Assembly (NCBI GenBank): GCA_029216955.1
Contig: JANAVB010015600.1
Coordinates: forward strand, 33,801,832 to 33,865,831
DNA length: 64,000 nt
From: Iris pallida
Lineage: Eukaryota; Streptophyta; Magnoliopsida; Asparagales; Iridaceae
Direction of reading: 5' to 3'
The notes under the pieces: model-generated
Seen by the model: only the letters and a program-made list of their open reading frames with translations
Told to the model about the DNA's origin: nothing
The model's database searches: none
Made by a program: the position numbers and the translations under genes
Part shown: in pieces, positions 20,123 to 32,469 of the stretch
How the letters are laid out: every line of letters begins with the position of its first letter
Numbering within the stretch: position 1 is the stretch's first letter

Positions 20123-22648
20123 TCCTACCCATATATAAAATTTCGTCCTCGAAATTTAAAATCATCCAATAGGTCAAGCTAAAACATACAACTGCTATGG
20201 CTACAGTACCCATCTGCTACCCTTGTGATCATCTATGTGTTCTCTCTAAGGTATTTTGGTTCAGGTTCAACAAGCTTCTTCCATAAAAACTATGTCTATT
20301 TTTACCCTAAGAATTTCATATCATAAGAACCTTTACGTATACTCTAAAAAATAGGTCATCCTCGAGTAGTACATATATCAACAAATGACCATCAACCAAA
20401 TTCCAATTCAATAGCAATTTGTTTGTTTTCCTTATCCCGTCCTAAGTATCTTATCCTATTAATCACAAGCTCCATAAAATTATACATTCAAAACCTAATC
20501 TTGGCATTGAGCCTTCTTTCTTTACTCAAGAACTCCTGAATATAAACCCTCAAATTCAAACTTTAATCATTTACCGAATTATTTATTACCTATGTACATA
20601 TGTCCATATTTTGTTACTTATCTTCGATCTTGCACGCAATATTTTCTCCTTCTATTCATTCCATATATCGATCTATCCTCCAATCATAAGTAAATGGTTT
20701 GTAGATAACCAATAATCACTTGGTCATCAAAGTCTTACAATGTTCAACTCTCAAATCTAAGCACAGATTCTAGTCCTAGATCAGTAGTCACAAATATAAT
20801 ATTTCATTACTCCTTTTTAGATAACTTAAAATCAATCTATACTATCAAACTATCATTCTTAATGGTTTCTAAGTCCACTATAGTCAGTCACTCATATCTG
20901 TCCTACAAGCTTATCCAATGAATCCCAAAAAAATATACTCATCAAAATCACAATAACATATTATAGTTATACTACAGAATCTATTAACAAGGTTTGGCTA
21001 TCCAATCATCAAATATGTAACATGGGCCTAAGACTGGGTTTAGCAATTTATATCAATATTTAGACAAGGTAAGGGTCAAGCAAGACAGGAAAGATTGTCA
21101 AAATATTTCCAAGAATAGTATGAGGCCAAACGAGATGCATAGGACGTAGTCAAAGTAAAACACAAGAACGATATACCTCCGTAATTATGTCACATGAAGT
21201 TACTACCGTGCTAGTGTGCATCTGGCTGCGATTAACTTCCTTGTTCCATAATACAACGGATGGCTGCAGTGCACAGCTGCCACGCCAGATAATATAGGTT
21301 CCTGAACTTAACTTGGCTAAATCCGTAAAATATTTCCAAACAATTTTTTGCAAAATAAAGGAGAAGATGTTAGTCAAAATGCTTAGGGAGTGGTCCAAGT
21401 AGAATTCGAAAACATATTTAACCATGATGTCGTTATCCGAAGTCATGCCTCGCTAGTATTTCTCTGGATGCAAACTCTTGATTCCGTAATACAAGGATAA
21501 ATTACTTTTCAAACTTTCCTTGAATCAATCCATGAGACACTTTCAACAATTATCGGAAAGGACAAGAAGAATTATCCAAGAGGCTAGCGAAGAAGAGTTC
21601 AGTCAATTCACATGAAAGATGGAACACAAAACAATCATGTCGAGAAAATCCTAGTTAGGCTGTAGATAGACAGAGTTAACCAAGACGGGAAAGAATGATG
21701 ATAATAATTTGTTCTTGCTCATCCGGTCATAACGAAGTGATCCGATTTAAGATACAGTCTGATAACCATACACGCCTTCCTGAATTATGTTGCCAGAATT
21801 TTTCCCACGCCAGTAAGCATAGCTGCAATAAACGATGGAGTTCATAACTAAGGTATACACCCTAAATCATGCCATTTGGAATTTTACCACGCCAACCGGT
21901 ATGGCTGTAAGAAAATCCAAATTCCATAACTAGGATAGTATAACCAACATCAGGCTCCACATCCCTGTCGTGCTAGCTAGTATGACTGCGATAAATTCTA
22001 AACTCCATAAATAAAGTAGACATTTATCGTTCTCATCGAATATGTTTATCAGAATATCTTAACTCAATTCAGAAAAACTGATCTTAGATACAAAGTCAAA
22101 GTCAACAACGAACGAACATCAAGATTCAAAATTCAACGACGAATCAAGAATAAGTAAATGGAAACTAGCGAAAACAGATTTCGATGCAGGATTTAGGAAA
22201 CGTTCTCAGAAGAAGTCCCAAAGGTACTATCTAGGTCAAGATTGAAAGTTCTGGAATATAATCTAAATAATCTCAACCTTGATATAAGATTGGCAAATCA
22301 TATTGATTCTCAACCTAGAGGATATATAAGTTCAACTTATACCTTCCCTCTGGGATCCACAACTCATCCCAAGAAAGAATAAGTTTGATACGAACAAATA
22401 TTTCAAAAATTAAGATGAATAGAAATAAGTGGGAAAAGATTTGAAAAGCTTTCGAAATAAGATTTCCAGGGGTCATCTCTGGAATCTACCGAGAGTTTCT
22501 AATATGTGACTGAGTATCAAAATTCTAAAATATTCCATGACTCGACCTTAATCCTATGGCAGGCTCATAGTAGTACAGATAAGCTCAAGTACCACCACGA
22601 CTTCGCATTAATTGCAAAGAGTGACCTGCATGGGCTACCACAAAAATG
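20123..22648 (-). other. Internal region 1 of the three-LTR element, non-coding
   Basis: 2526 bp, AT-rich, with no recognisable gag, protease, RT or integrase motif in any frame. At its right edge, 8 nt from LTR 2, the minus strand carries a primer-binding-site block (22625-22640, one mismatch to that of A). At its left edge ttcgtcctcgaa matches the gaggacgaa box that precedes gypsy polypurine tracts. Between 21190 and 22020 are degenerate modules with gctgcgataaa and ttccataac. Confidence 0.8.
21190..22020. repeat. Degenerate repeated modules in internal region 1
   Basis: Five or so blocks of about 50 bp share (c/g)gc(c/t)agta, then atggctgcgataa, then tccataac. They lie near 21210, 21450, 21810, 21890 and 21970. 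The counterpart set is in internal region 2 from about 31015 to 31830. They could be packaging or replication signals; that is speculation. Confidence 0.5.
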
Positions 22649-22700
22649 TGTCACGACCCGCACCCGGATATACGGGTACGAATACGTAGGCCACGCCCAG

Positions 22701-25700
22701 TGTGAAACCCGTAATTTTAATTAGATAAATTTTTAGTATTAATAATTATTATTATTATTTATAGTTAAATTAAAAATTATTATTTTCAAAATAAGTAAAA
22801 TTGGATTTTTTAGTTGGCCTGACCCATCCCGAATCCGTCTCAATTTCGTTTCCGAAACCGATCTCGGTTTTTGGAACAAAAACATTAAGTTATATATTTA
22901 TCATTAAGGAAAGAATTTCCTTTCCTTTTTCTTCACAGAACATTAAACTCTCTCTCTCTCTTTCAAGTGTGCTGGAAACTTTTTTTTCCTCAAACCCGTA
23001 ACCGACCCCCTTTCCTTCCCAACGGACAACCGGCCGACCCCTCGCCTCCCCGCCGACGGAGCACCCCCTCTTCTTCCATAACTCCTCTCCTACTCCCTAT
23101 AAAACCCCTCTTTATCCCCCTCCATCACTCACTCCATACCTTTCCCTAAATCAAAATCCCTAGCCCCAACCTAGCCCGACCGTACCCCTCCCGGCGACCC
23201 CGAGCGGATCCCGCCGCCCGCCGCCTCCCCTGTCCGGCGACCCCGCAGCCGGCTACGACCGAACCCCGCGCGCCGCTTCCCCGATCGCGCCCAGTTCGCT
23301 GACCTGCGCGCATCACCCCGCGTCCCGTACCCGACCTCCTGTGGTTTCCGATCCGGCCGGCCAGAGCCCCTGTCCCCCGCGCCCCTCTCAGCCGCCCCTT
23401 TGCTGCTCGGTCCCGAGACCCGAGTTACGTGCCCCGACCTGCTGTTCGTGGTTTTCCGTGTTTCCGATCCCGCTGTCTGCGTGTTCTGGATTATTCCGAG
23501 TTCGCAGGATTCGCCTTCTTTTCCTATTATACATCTGAGAGCTCTAGCCGAGCACCCGAGGTATATCTCGTGTCCCCGTGTCCCTCCCTTAAGTGTCGAT
23601 GATGACACGGTCCCCGATCCCGTTATGGGATTCGGTTTAGATAGTTGCTGTTGTGTTTTCGAAATTTCTGAATTCCATTTCGGAATGATTCGGTAGTTTT
23701 TGGCTTTGATGTTTAGATGTTTGGTTTGGATTCTTGGCCTTGAGTTTGTTACTCATGGTATGGAGATTAGTTTTGGTTGGTTTGATTAGGTTCTGTGGTT
23801 TCTTGGAATTTCTGAGTTAAATTCGGATTTTCCGAAACTATACTATTTTGGTTCTGTGACAATTCTTGGAATGGTTTTGTGCTTTTCGGTACTTTTTGAA
23901 CTTCGTTTCGGAACGATTCTGTGGTTATATTGTGATGGGTTTTGTTTTTAGCTTTGTGATATTTTCTGGGTTGGAATATTTGTGGATTTGTTTGGATCCC
24001 TGGTTTGGGACATTTTACTGATTGTGTTTTTTGGCATTTTTCCAGGATTGGGTTATCCCAGTTACAAAGGAGATGCTGCCTAATTTTTCTCAAATGATTT
24101 CAAAATACTATTTTCAAACCGGCCTTTGCAAATAATTATTAAAAGGTTTTTTCGATTGGTTTTGTTGGTTTTAGATACCGTTCGGGCGACGACCGTATCG
24201 GTCAATGGGCCCTTAGCGAAATGCAAACAAAACCGGCATTGTTTCGGACGTTGAGGCATTAGCTATTTGCAAACATAATTTTTGGACCAAGTCTCAGACC
24301 CTTTCTTTTATTTTATATTTAATAATATTAATTATTATTAGAACTAGTTACTGGCTGAATGGACCGCTTTTTCGGCGTTCAGTTTACCATTCTTATTTTA
24401 ATTCATTTATGTAAATAATTGTAAGGGCATAAGCCCAGCTTTTTATTTTTATTTTCTGTAGCCTGTAATATTGTAATGTAGTTTTTATTTTTTTTTCTGG
24501 TTTGTTGGTTTGACGTAAACGCGTAAAATAATAATAGCTATTTATTTTATATATGGAAAAATAATAACATTTTCTCACACTAAATAATTAGTAAACTTTC
24601 AAGTTTGTAATTTAAACAATTTCACGTTTTTCTCATTAAAAGAAAAACCCAATTTTATATATATTACAAATACCAAGTTTTGCTAAATAATCGGAAAGTA
24701 CAAATTTTTCCCGATTAAATGTTAACTTGACTTTTATTTCGTTAAATTAATTCGCACCGATAAACGTGTAATAGTAGTATAATTGTAACAAACTAAAACT
24801 TGACTAGGATCAAATTTTAGAGAATGTAACTAGCACACCTAGAATGATTTCCAATTGGGTTCTAAGTCAGAGTTCTCAAACTGTAGGGTTTCGAGGATAT
24901 ATCTGAACTCTTCTCGGTGTCAACTCCCGATCCAGTTGTAAACAAAGGCAAGTACGGTTGTGTTTATTTTCAATTTAGTTAATAATAGTAATATTTCAAG
25001 ATTAAACCACTTTGCAACACGGAACTCTCTCCGAGAGTATTGATTGTTATTGATTGTGGGATTGGGGGAGTAGTGTAGTGTATTATGACTAATACCCCTC
25101 ATATTGCATATTGATTGTGCGAGCTTACCCCTCTTACACACGGGGATAAGCCGTATCGTATCACTAGGATACTATTGTACAACCCAAGCCGGTCATAAAC
25201 ATTACATACCCAAATCACATTGTTTTTAATTGTGGAAAATTTCAGGAAAATATTGTTCAAGTATTTCAACTGTTTAAACTGCAAAATTTCTAATTATTAG
25301 TTAAATTGTTAAATTTTCATAATTGTACTTTGCTCCTTTTCTGACTGGATCCCCCACCCCCAATAGGTTCTTTTGATGAAGCTGAGCTATTGATAAATAG
25401 CTACTACGACCCGGTGCTTTATCCAGCAGTGCTGCCAGAGTCCCATTTGGAGGATGATGACATTGTGGCTGATGAGCCAATGCTCTAGAAGACGTTTTAT
25501 CGTTTAGTGTTGATGTTAAATAAAGAAATATTATTTCAGTTATATTTTGTTGGACAAAGTTTATTTTAAATATTCGAATTTCAGATGTTGTGACAAAAAA
25601 GATTGTGTTGTTGTGATTACCAGCATTTGGATACAGCTTACTGCCGTCGTCTCACAACGGTGCAGACTGGGCATGATCTGATTCGACCCAACAATTTGGG

Positions 25701-25714
25701 ACCGGGTCGTGACA
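22701..25714 (+). mobile_element. Solo LTR (3014 bp) nested in LTR 2
   Basis: Begins TGTGAAACCC, ends GGGTCGTGACA, and is flanked by CCCAG at 22696-22700 and 25715-25719. There is no internal region, so it is what remains after recombination between two LTRs. It has a TATAAAA at 23098-23104 after a CT-rich, C-rich stretch, a GC-rich leader (23150-23640), an AATAAA at 25519-25524, and a short acidic frame ending TAG near 25488. The Pro/Arg-rich ORFs at 23171-23700 are composition artefacts. Confidence 0.85.
25364..25488 (+). other. Short acidic reading frame near the 3' end of the solo LTR
   Basis: Follows tctgactgga and caatag, a branch point and acceptor layout like that in element A. The frame of about 40 codons contains FDEAEL, NSYYDPVLYP and EDDDIVADEPML before TAG. 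It has no ATG at its start and no recognised domain. Confidence 0.4.
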
Positions 25715-28700
25715 CCCAGCCTACGTCGCAGTATCGGCGGTAGAGCGCTGCCAAGTACCCGATACTAACTATAACATCTAAAGATCCATAACTAGAAATA
25801 TACTCATGTCATATCACGAAAACTAAGGAAGATAAGACAAAAAATAATAGCAATATCACAAGAACAACTAGAATCTACAAGGATCATATGAGACAAGAAT
25901 AAAGCAGAGGGAAACAATAACAAAACTAAATAACTACCAGATCTAGAACTCCTAAGAGTCAACTCACGGTGAAGAATACCGAGAACCACCCAGCTAGCAA
26001 CATCCTGTAGTCCAATACTGAGGGCACAACTACTCCTAAAATATTGTCAACATATCCAGTCAGGATGGAACGAGCACAAATCTCAAATAACAGTTCTAGT
26101 TAGACGATATTAAAAATGTAGCAGTAAATAGAAAGAATATACAAGAAATTATTAAATGTACATGTGAGTATCATGGCAAGATAAGCTGTAAATCTAGAGC
26201 TAGAACAAGGCAAGTAAAACTGAGCATGGCATGTACAAGAATCAAGAATCATCTATCTAGGTGTGTGAGCACTAGCTACAATATGTGGCCGGCTTGGGAC
26301 ATTGCACAATAGTAACAGGCCTGGCTAACCATACGTGGGGTGTATGATCAACACTCACATTCAATAGGTGCACAATGGGTGCACAATAGGCTTTGACCAC
26401 ATATCTACACTAATACTCCCCGTCCCCCGACTAGTATAGTGGATCCAACCATGATACATCATGACGCGCGATTCTCTGAGAGGGTAGCTAGCCATCGCAG
26501 GAATCGTGTCTATACAATGCACAAGGAACAAGAAAGACTTACACAATATATACCAAAGAATACCAGGAATAACATCTCATGACGGGATCCAGTCAAATAC
26601 CAATCCGTGTGAACTATGTGTCAAGAGAACAAGGATATCTACACTAAATACAAGAAACATAGACGATATCATAAAACAGAAATATTATCAGAGAATGTAC
26701 TCGCCTGTGTTGTGATGGATAAGTCGACTGAGTCCAAGAACAGTGCATCGAGGACCTATAGATGGAATACTGTATCAATATAAGGGTTTGGAAGTAAAAT
26801 TAAGTCATACTAAGTCAAACTAGGTCAAGGCAAGTCAAAGTAAGTCAAACTAGGTCCATCTAAGTCAAGGGTTAACTTAAAGTTGACTTTTGGTCAACTG
26901 GTCAACTCTTGTCAACCCTAGGTCAAACTTTAGGTCAACTTCGGTTCAGTTCTAATCAATTTTAGGCTACGATTGACTTTCGGTTGACTTTTGGTCAAAA
27001 TAGTCAACTGTGGTCAACCAAGGTCAAAACTAGTCTAACCTAGGTCAAATGTTGACTCTACTTCGACGTTCAGTCAAAGTAGTCAACCGAGGTCAACAGG
27101 GTCAAAGCTAGTCTCTATAAACATCTACAGAGTCGACACATTCAATTTCAGTGGTTGTGAAATCACTGAAATCGATGGATCTCAAAATACCACAAAAGAA
27201 GAAAGATTATAATAATAGGAAAAAAACCTACAGATATTGTCGGATGGTGAAACAACCATTATCAACTTGTCAAGAATGGTCGAAATAGCTAGAATAGCCT
27301 GCCCATAAGTCCAATTTGGACACAGGAACAAAAAAGGTAATTTCGAGTCAAAACGGTGTCCGTGTCGGACCCGCTTTGCACCGAAAAATGTGCCGAAATA
27401 AAAGTGCACTAAAACTATCAAATTATATGTCCACGAATCCAGAATAATGATACGAATCCAACGGTATATCCAGAATTGGATTCCGTTGACCCGATCTCAA
27501 ATTGGTCCGTTGACCAGGACATTGAAACTCTAATTTGTACGAAAAAGCGTGTCGAAGCCAATGTCCTTAAAACTCAGCAAAGTCAACGAGTCCAGAATGG
27601 CGATACGAACTCAACGGTATGTCCAGAATTGGATTCCGACGAGCCGATCTCAAAATGACCCGTTGTCCCGGATATTGGTATCCGACTTGCACCGAAATGC
27701 GTGTCGGAACCAATGTCCACTAAAACCTAGCAAATTATATGTTAATGAGTCCGGAATGACAATACGATCTCAACGGTATGTCCAGAATTAGATTCCGATG
27801 AGCCGAAGTCAAAAAGTTTCGTTGACCCGGACTGTGGGGCCCGCTTTGTACCAAAATGCGGGTCCGGGCCCACGTCATCCAAATCTAACAAACTTTATAT
27901 GAAAATGTGCCAAAACGATGCCATGAGTCTACTGGTGGTGTCAGAAATTGAATTCGGAGTCCCGGATTCAAAAATGGAAATTAACAACTTGGAAATTACG
28001 AATTCGGACGGCCAACTTTGGCGTCGAATTCAACCAATCAAACGTGCTCACAATGAAAAGAAACTGGAGGGGTAGGAAGAGGGTTATACCAGCTGCGCAT
28101 AGGAACTAGTGGCACGCCAGACGGAGCTGCGATGGAGGAGATACGAACCGACGAAGTTGGCTCTGCAAAATTGTCCAAAAATAACACAATTTAAACGGTC
28201 AACTTGGTGGCCGGTTTTGATGTATCAAACGATAAAATTAACGGACGAAAATTGAGGGAAGTAAAGATGGATATACCAAGATTGAGACGGAGCAAAGAAA
28301 TCGCCGATCCAACGGTCGAATTTTTGAAAAAATGCGTACGAAGTTGCTGCGCCGGAATGCCATTCTGAAATCCATTCCGAACGCGTCACGACGGAATTTC
28401 GTGCGAAATGCACGAATAGCCTACGTGGCTCGCGTCGGGGACGAATGGGACATGTCGGGGGGGCTCACCTGAGGTCGCCGTCGTCGGAGGGTCGTGGTGG
28501 TCGCCATGCGCGATGGTGGCGCGGCGGGCAACGCTGTCACACGCGCGTGCTGCTGGACTCGTGCATTGTTGCGCTCGCAACTGCTGGCTGCACGTGCATA
28601 GCCGCGCGGTAATGCAATGCAGTAGTGTGCTGGAGTCTTGGCAGCCAGGCTGGGGTGGTACGCGGCTGAGGCGTGGGTGGTGCGCGGCACTGCCTCGCGG

Positions 28701-29188
28701 TCATCGTCGACCAGCTAGGGCGGCACGGGCTGCTGCTCGTGCACTGTCGTAGCGACTGCTTGTGTGCGGCCATGGCTGCTACAGCCACTCGGAGGAGGAG
28801 GAGGAGGTGAAGAAGGAGGCGGTTGTGGTGGTGGTGGTGGTGAAGAAGTAGAGGAAGAAGAAGAAGTGAAGAAGAAGGAGGTGGAGAATGAGAAGTGTGA
28901 AGAGGAAGGAGGAAGTGAAGCATAAGAAAGAATAGGGGCATGGGCTGCTCGTGTACAGCAAGGGGGGTTGTGTAATAATGGGAGAGAGGGAGAGAGAGAG
29001 AGTGATGGGAGATGAGAGAGATTATATAATATATATATATGTGTATATATTATATAAATAAATATTTAGAGAGAGATATTTAGAGAGAGAGAGATAGAGG
29101 TCGGCCACATGGGAGGATTGAGTTAGGAGAGAGAGTGAGGTGAGGATTTAAATATAGAGAGAGAGTATTTTATATATATATATATATA

Positions 29189-29281
<93 letters not shown>

Positions 29282-29906
29282 AATAGAGAGAGAAATAAGA
29301 TATTTGTATAATAGGAGGATATTTTTTAGTGGAGAAACAAGAAAAAATATCAGTAGGTTGTATAGGTAGACATGGTAGGGTCACACCAATTTGGGTTGGG
29401 TGTTGGGTCAAGTTGGACAAGCTTGGGGTCAAGATTTAATTAAAATAAAAATTTCAAACCAATTAAATCATGGATCAAATATGAGCACAATGGAGATCAA
29501 ATCGGTGGCACGCAAGTGGCACGTGCATAGTAGACTCAAACAGGCCAGGGCCATATATTGGATCGACTGGATTTTACCAATGTCGGGTCCCGAAATTAAG
29601 TTGGAAATTAAGTCACGAATTACGGCAGACGATAAATTGGTCTAAATTGACCCAAAAGTGGCGTGAAACAAATGGAGCACAAGGGGACAAGTTCGAGTGG
29701 GACACGATATATCAACATGAAGATTATCTCGTCTACTACAAACTTCAAGAAGAAAGTTTCCAGAGACTGGCATCCCTGATGCTCTAGAAATCCAAGTCAC
29801 GGTAAAGAGCATTTAATGATCAAAATTAATTAAATAAAAATGAATTATCGATAATAATTCATTTAGAAAATTCAAAAAATAATCCCGAAAATTCAGGGGG
29901 CTTACA

Positions 29907-32469
29907 TCCTACCCACCTTATAAAAATTTTGTCCTCGAAATTAAAATCATCCAATAGGTCAAGCTAAAACATACAACTGCTATGGCTACAGTACCCAATC
30001 TACTACCCTTGTGATCATCTATGTTGTTTCTCTCTACAGGTATTTTGGTTCAGGTTCAACAAGCTTCTTCCATAAAAACTATGTCTATTTTTACCCCTAA
30101 GAATCTTCATATCAATAAGAACATTTACATGTACTCTAAAATATAGGTCATCCTCGAGATACGTACATATATATCAACAATGATTGACCATCAACCAAAA
30201 TTCCAATCTCAATAGCAATTTGTTTGTTTTCCTTATCCCGTCCTAAGTATCTTTATCCTATTAATCACAAGCTCCATGAAATTATACATTCAAAACCTAT
30301 TCTTGGCATTGAGCCTTCTCTCTTTTACTCAAGAACTCCTGAATATAAACCCTCAAATTCAAACTTTAATTTATTTACCGAATTATTTATTACCTATGTA
30401 CATATGTCCATATTTTGTTCCTGCTATCTTTCGATCTTGCACGCAGTGTTTTCTCCTTCTTCATTCCATATATCGATCTATCCTCCAATCATAAGTAAAT
30501 GGTTTGTAGATAACCAATAATCACTTGGTCATCAAAGTCTTACAATATTCAACCCTCAAATCTAAACACAAGATTCTAGTCCTAGATCCGTAGTCACAAA
30601 ATATAATATTTCATTACTCCTTCTTAGATACCTTAAAATCAATCTATACTATCAAACTATCATTCTTAATGGTTTCTAAGTCCACTATAGTCAGTCACTC
30701 ATATCTGTCCTACAAGCTTACCCAATAAATCCCCAAGAAAAATATACTCATCACAATCACACAAAATAACATATTATAGTTACACTACAGAATCTATTAA
30801 CAAGGTTTGGCTATCCAATCATCAAAATATAAGGTAACATGGGCCTAAGACTGGGTTTAGCAATTTATATCAATATTCAGACAAGGTAAGGGTCAAGCAA
30901 GACAGGAAAGATTGTCGAAATATTTCCAAGAATAGTATGAGGCCAAACGAGATGCATAGGACGTAGTCAAAGTAAAATACAAGAACCATATACCTCCGTA
31001 ATTATGTCACATGAAGTTACTATCGCGCTAGTGAGCATCTGGCTGCGATTAACTTCCTTGTTCCATAATACAACGGATGGCTGCAGTGCAGAGTTGCCAC
31101 GCCAGATAATATAGGTTCCTAAATTTAACTTGGCTAAATCCGTAAAATATTTCCAAATATTTTTTTGCAAAATAAAGGAGAAGATGTTAGTCAAAATGCT
31201 TAGGGAGTGGTCCAAGTAGAATTCGAGAAACATATTTAACCATGATGTCGTTATCCGAAGTCATGCCTCGCTAGTATTTCTCTGGATGCAAACTCCCGAT
31301 TCCGTAATACAAGGATAAATTACTTTTTGAACTTTCCTTGAATCAATCCATGAGGTACTTTCAACAATTACCGGGAAGGACAAGAAGAATTACCCAAGAG
31401 GCTAGCGAAGAAGACTTTAGTCAAATCACATGAAAGATGGAACACAAAACAATCATGTTGAGAAAATTCTAGTTAGGCTGTAGATAGACAGAGTTAACCA
31501 AGACGGGGAAGAATGATGATAAGAATTTGTTCTTGCTCATCCGGTCATAACGAAGTGATCCGATTTAAGATACAGTCTGATGACCATACACGTCTTCCTG
31601 AAATTATGTTGCCAGAATTTTTGTCACGCCGGTAAGCATAGCTGTAATAAACGATGGAGTTCATAACTAAGGTATACACCCTAAATCATGTCATCTGGAA
31701 TTCTTACCTCGCCAACCGGTATGGCTGCAAGAAAATCTAAATTCTATAACTAGGATAGTATAACCAACATCAGGCTCCACGTCCCTGTCGTGCTAGCTAG
31801 TATGACTGCGATAAATTCTAAACTCCATAAATAAAGTAGATATTTATCGTTCTCATCGAATATGTTTATCAGAATATCTTAACTCAATTCATAAAAACTG
31901 ATCTTAGATACAAAGTCAAAGTCAACAATGAACGAACATCAAGATTCAAAATTCAATGACGAATCAAGGATAAGTAAATGGAAACTAGCGAAAACAGATT
32001 CCGATGCAGGATTTAGGAAAAGTTCTCAGAAGAAGTCCCAAAGGTACTATCTAGGTCAAGATTGAAAGTTCTGGAATATAATCTAAATAATCTCAACCTT
32101 GATATAAGATTGGAAAATCATATTTGATTCTCAACCTAGAGGATATATAAGTTCAACTTATACCTTCCCTCTGGGATCCACAACTCATCCCAAGAAAGAA
32201 TAAGTTTGATACGAACAAATATTTCAAAAATTAAGACGAATAGAAATAAGTAGGAAAAGATTTGAAAAGCATTCGAAATAAGATTCCCAGGGGTCATCTC
32301 TGGAATCTACCGAGAGTTCCTAATATGTGACTGAGTACCAAAATTCTAAAATATTCCATGACTCGACCTTAATCCTAGGGCAAGCTCGTAGTAGTACATA
32401 TAAGCTCAAGTACCACCACGACTTCGCATTAATTGCAAAGACTGACCTGCATGGGCCACCACAAAAATG
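29907..32469 (-). other. Internal region 2 of the three-LTR element, non-coding
   Basis: 2563 bp, closely matching internal region 1 base for base over most of its length, again without coding motifs. At its right edge the plus strand reads CCTGCATGGGCCACCA (32446-32461), the exact complement of the primer-site block of A and B, 8 nt from LTR 3. Confidence 0.8.

Larger units (their letters stand above)
22649..29906 (-). repeat. LTR 2 of the three-LTR element, interrupted by a solo LTR
   Basis: About 4239 bp when the 3014-bp insertion and the 5-bp duplication are removed. It shares with LTR 3 several small features that LTR 1 lacks, such as aatattgtcaacatatcc. It includes a TA tract at 29170-29280 and a purine-rich stretch at 28790-28920. 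Confidence 0.88.

Noticed and set aside
23171..23700. GC-rich ORFs on both strands that could suggest a host gene exon
   Set aside because: They lie wholly inside the solo LTR, just after its TATA box, with no family motif; both strands are open because of composition.
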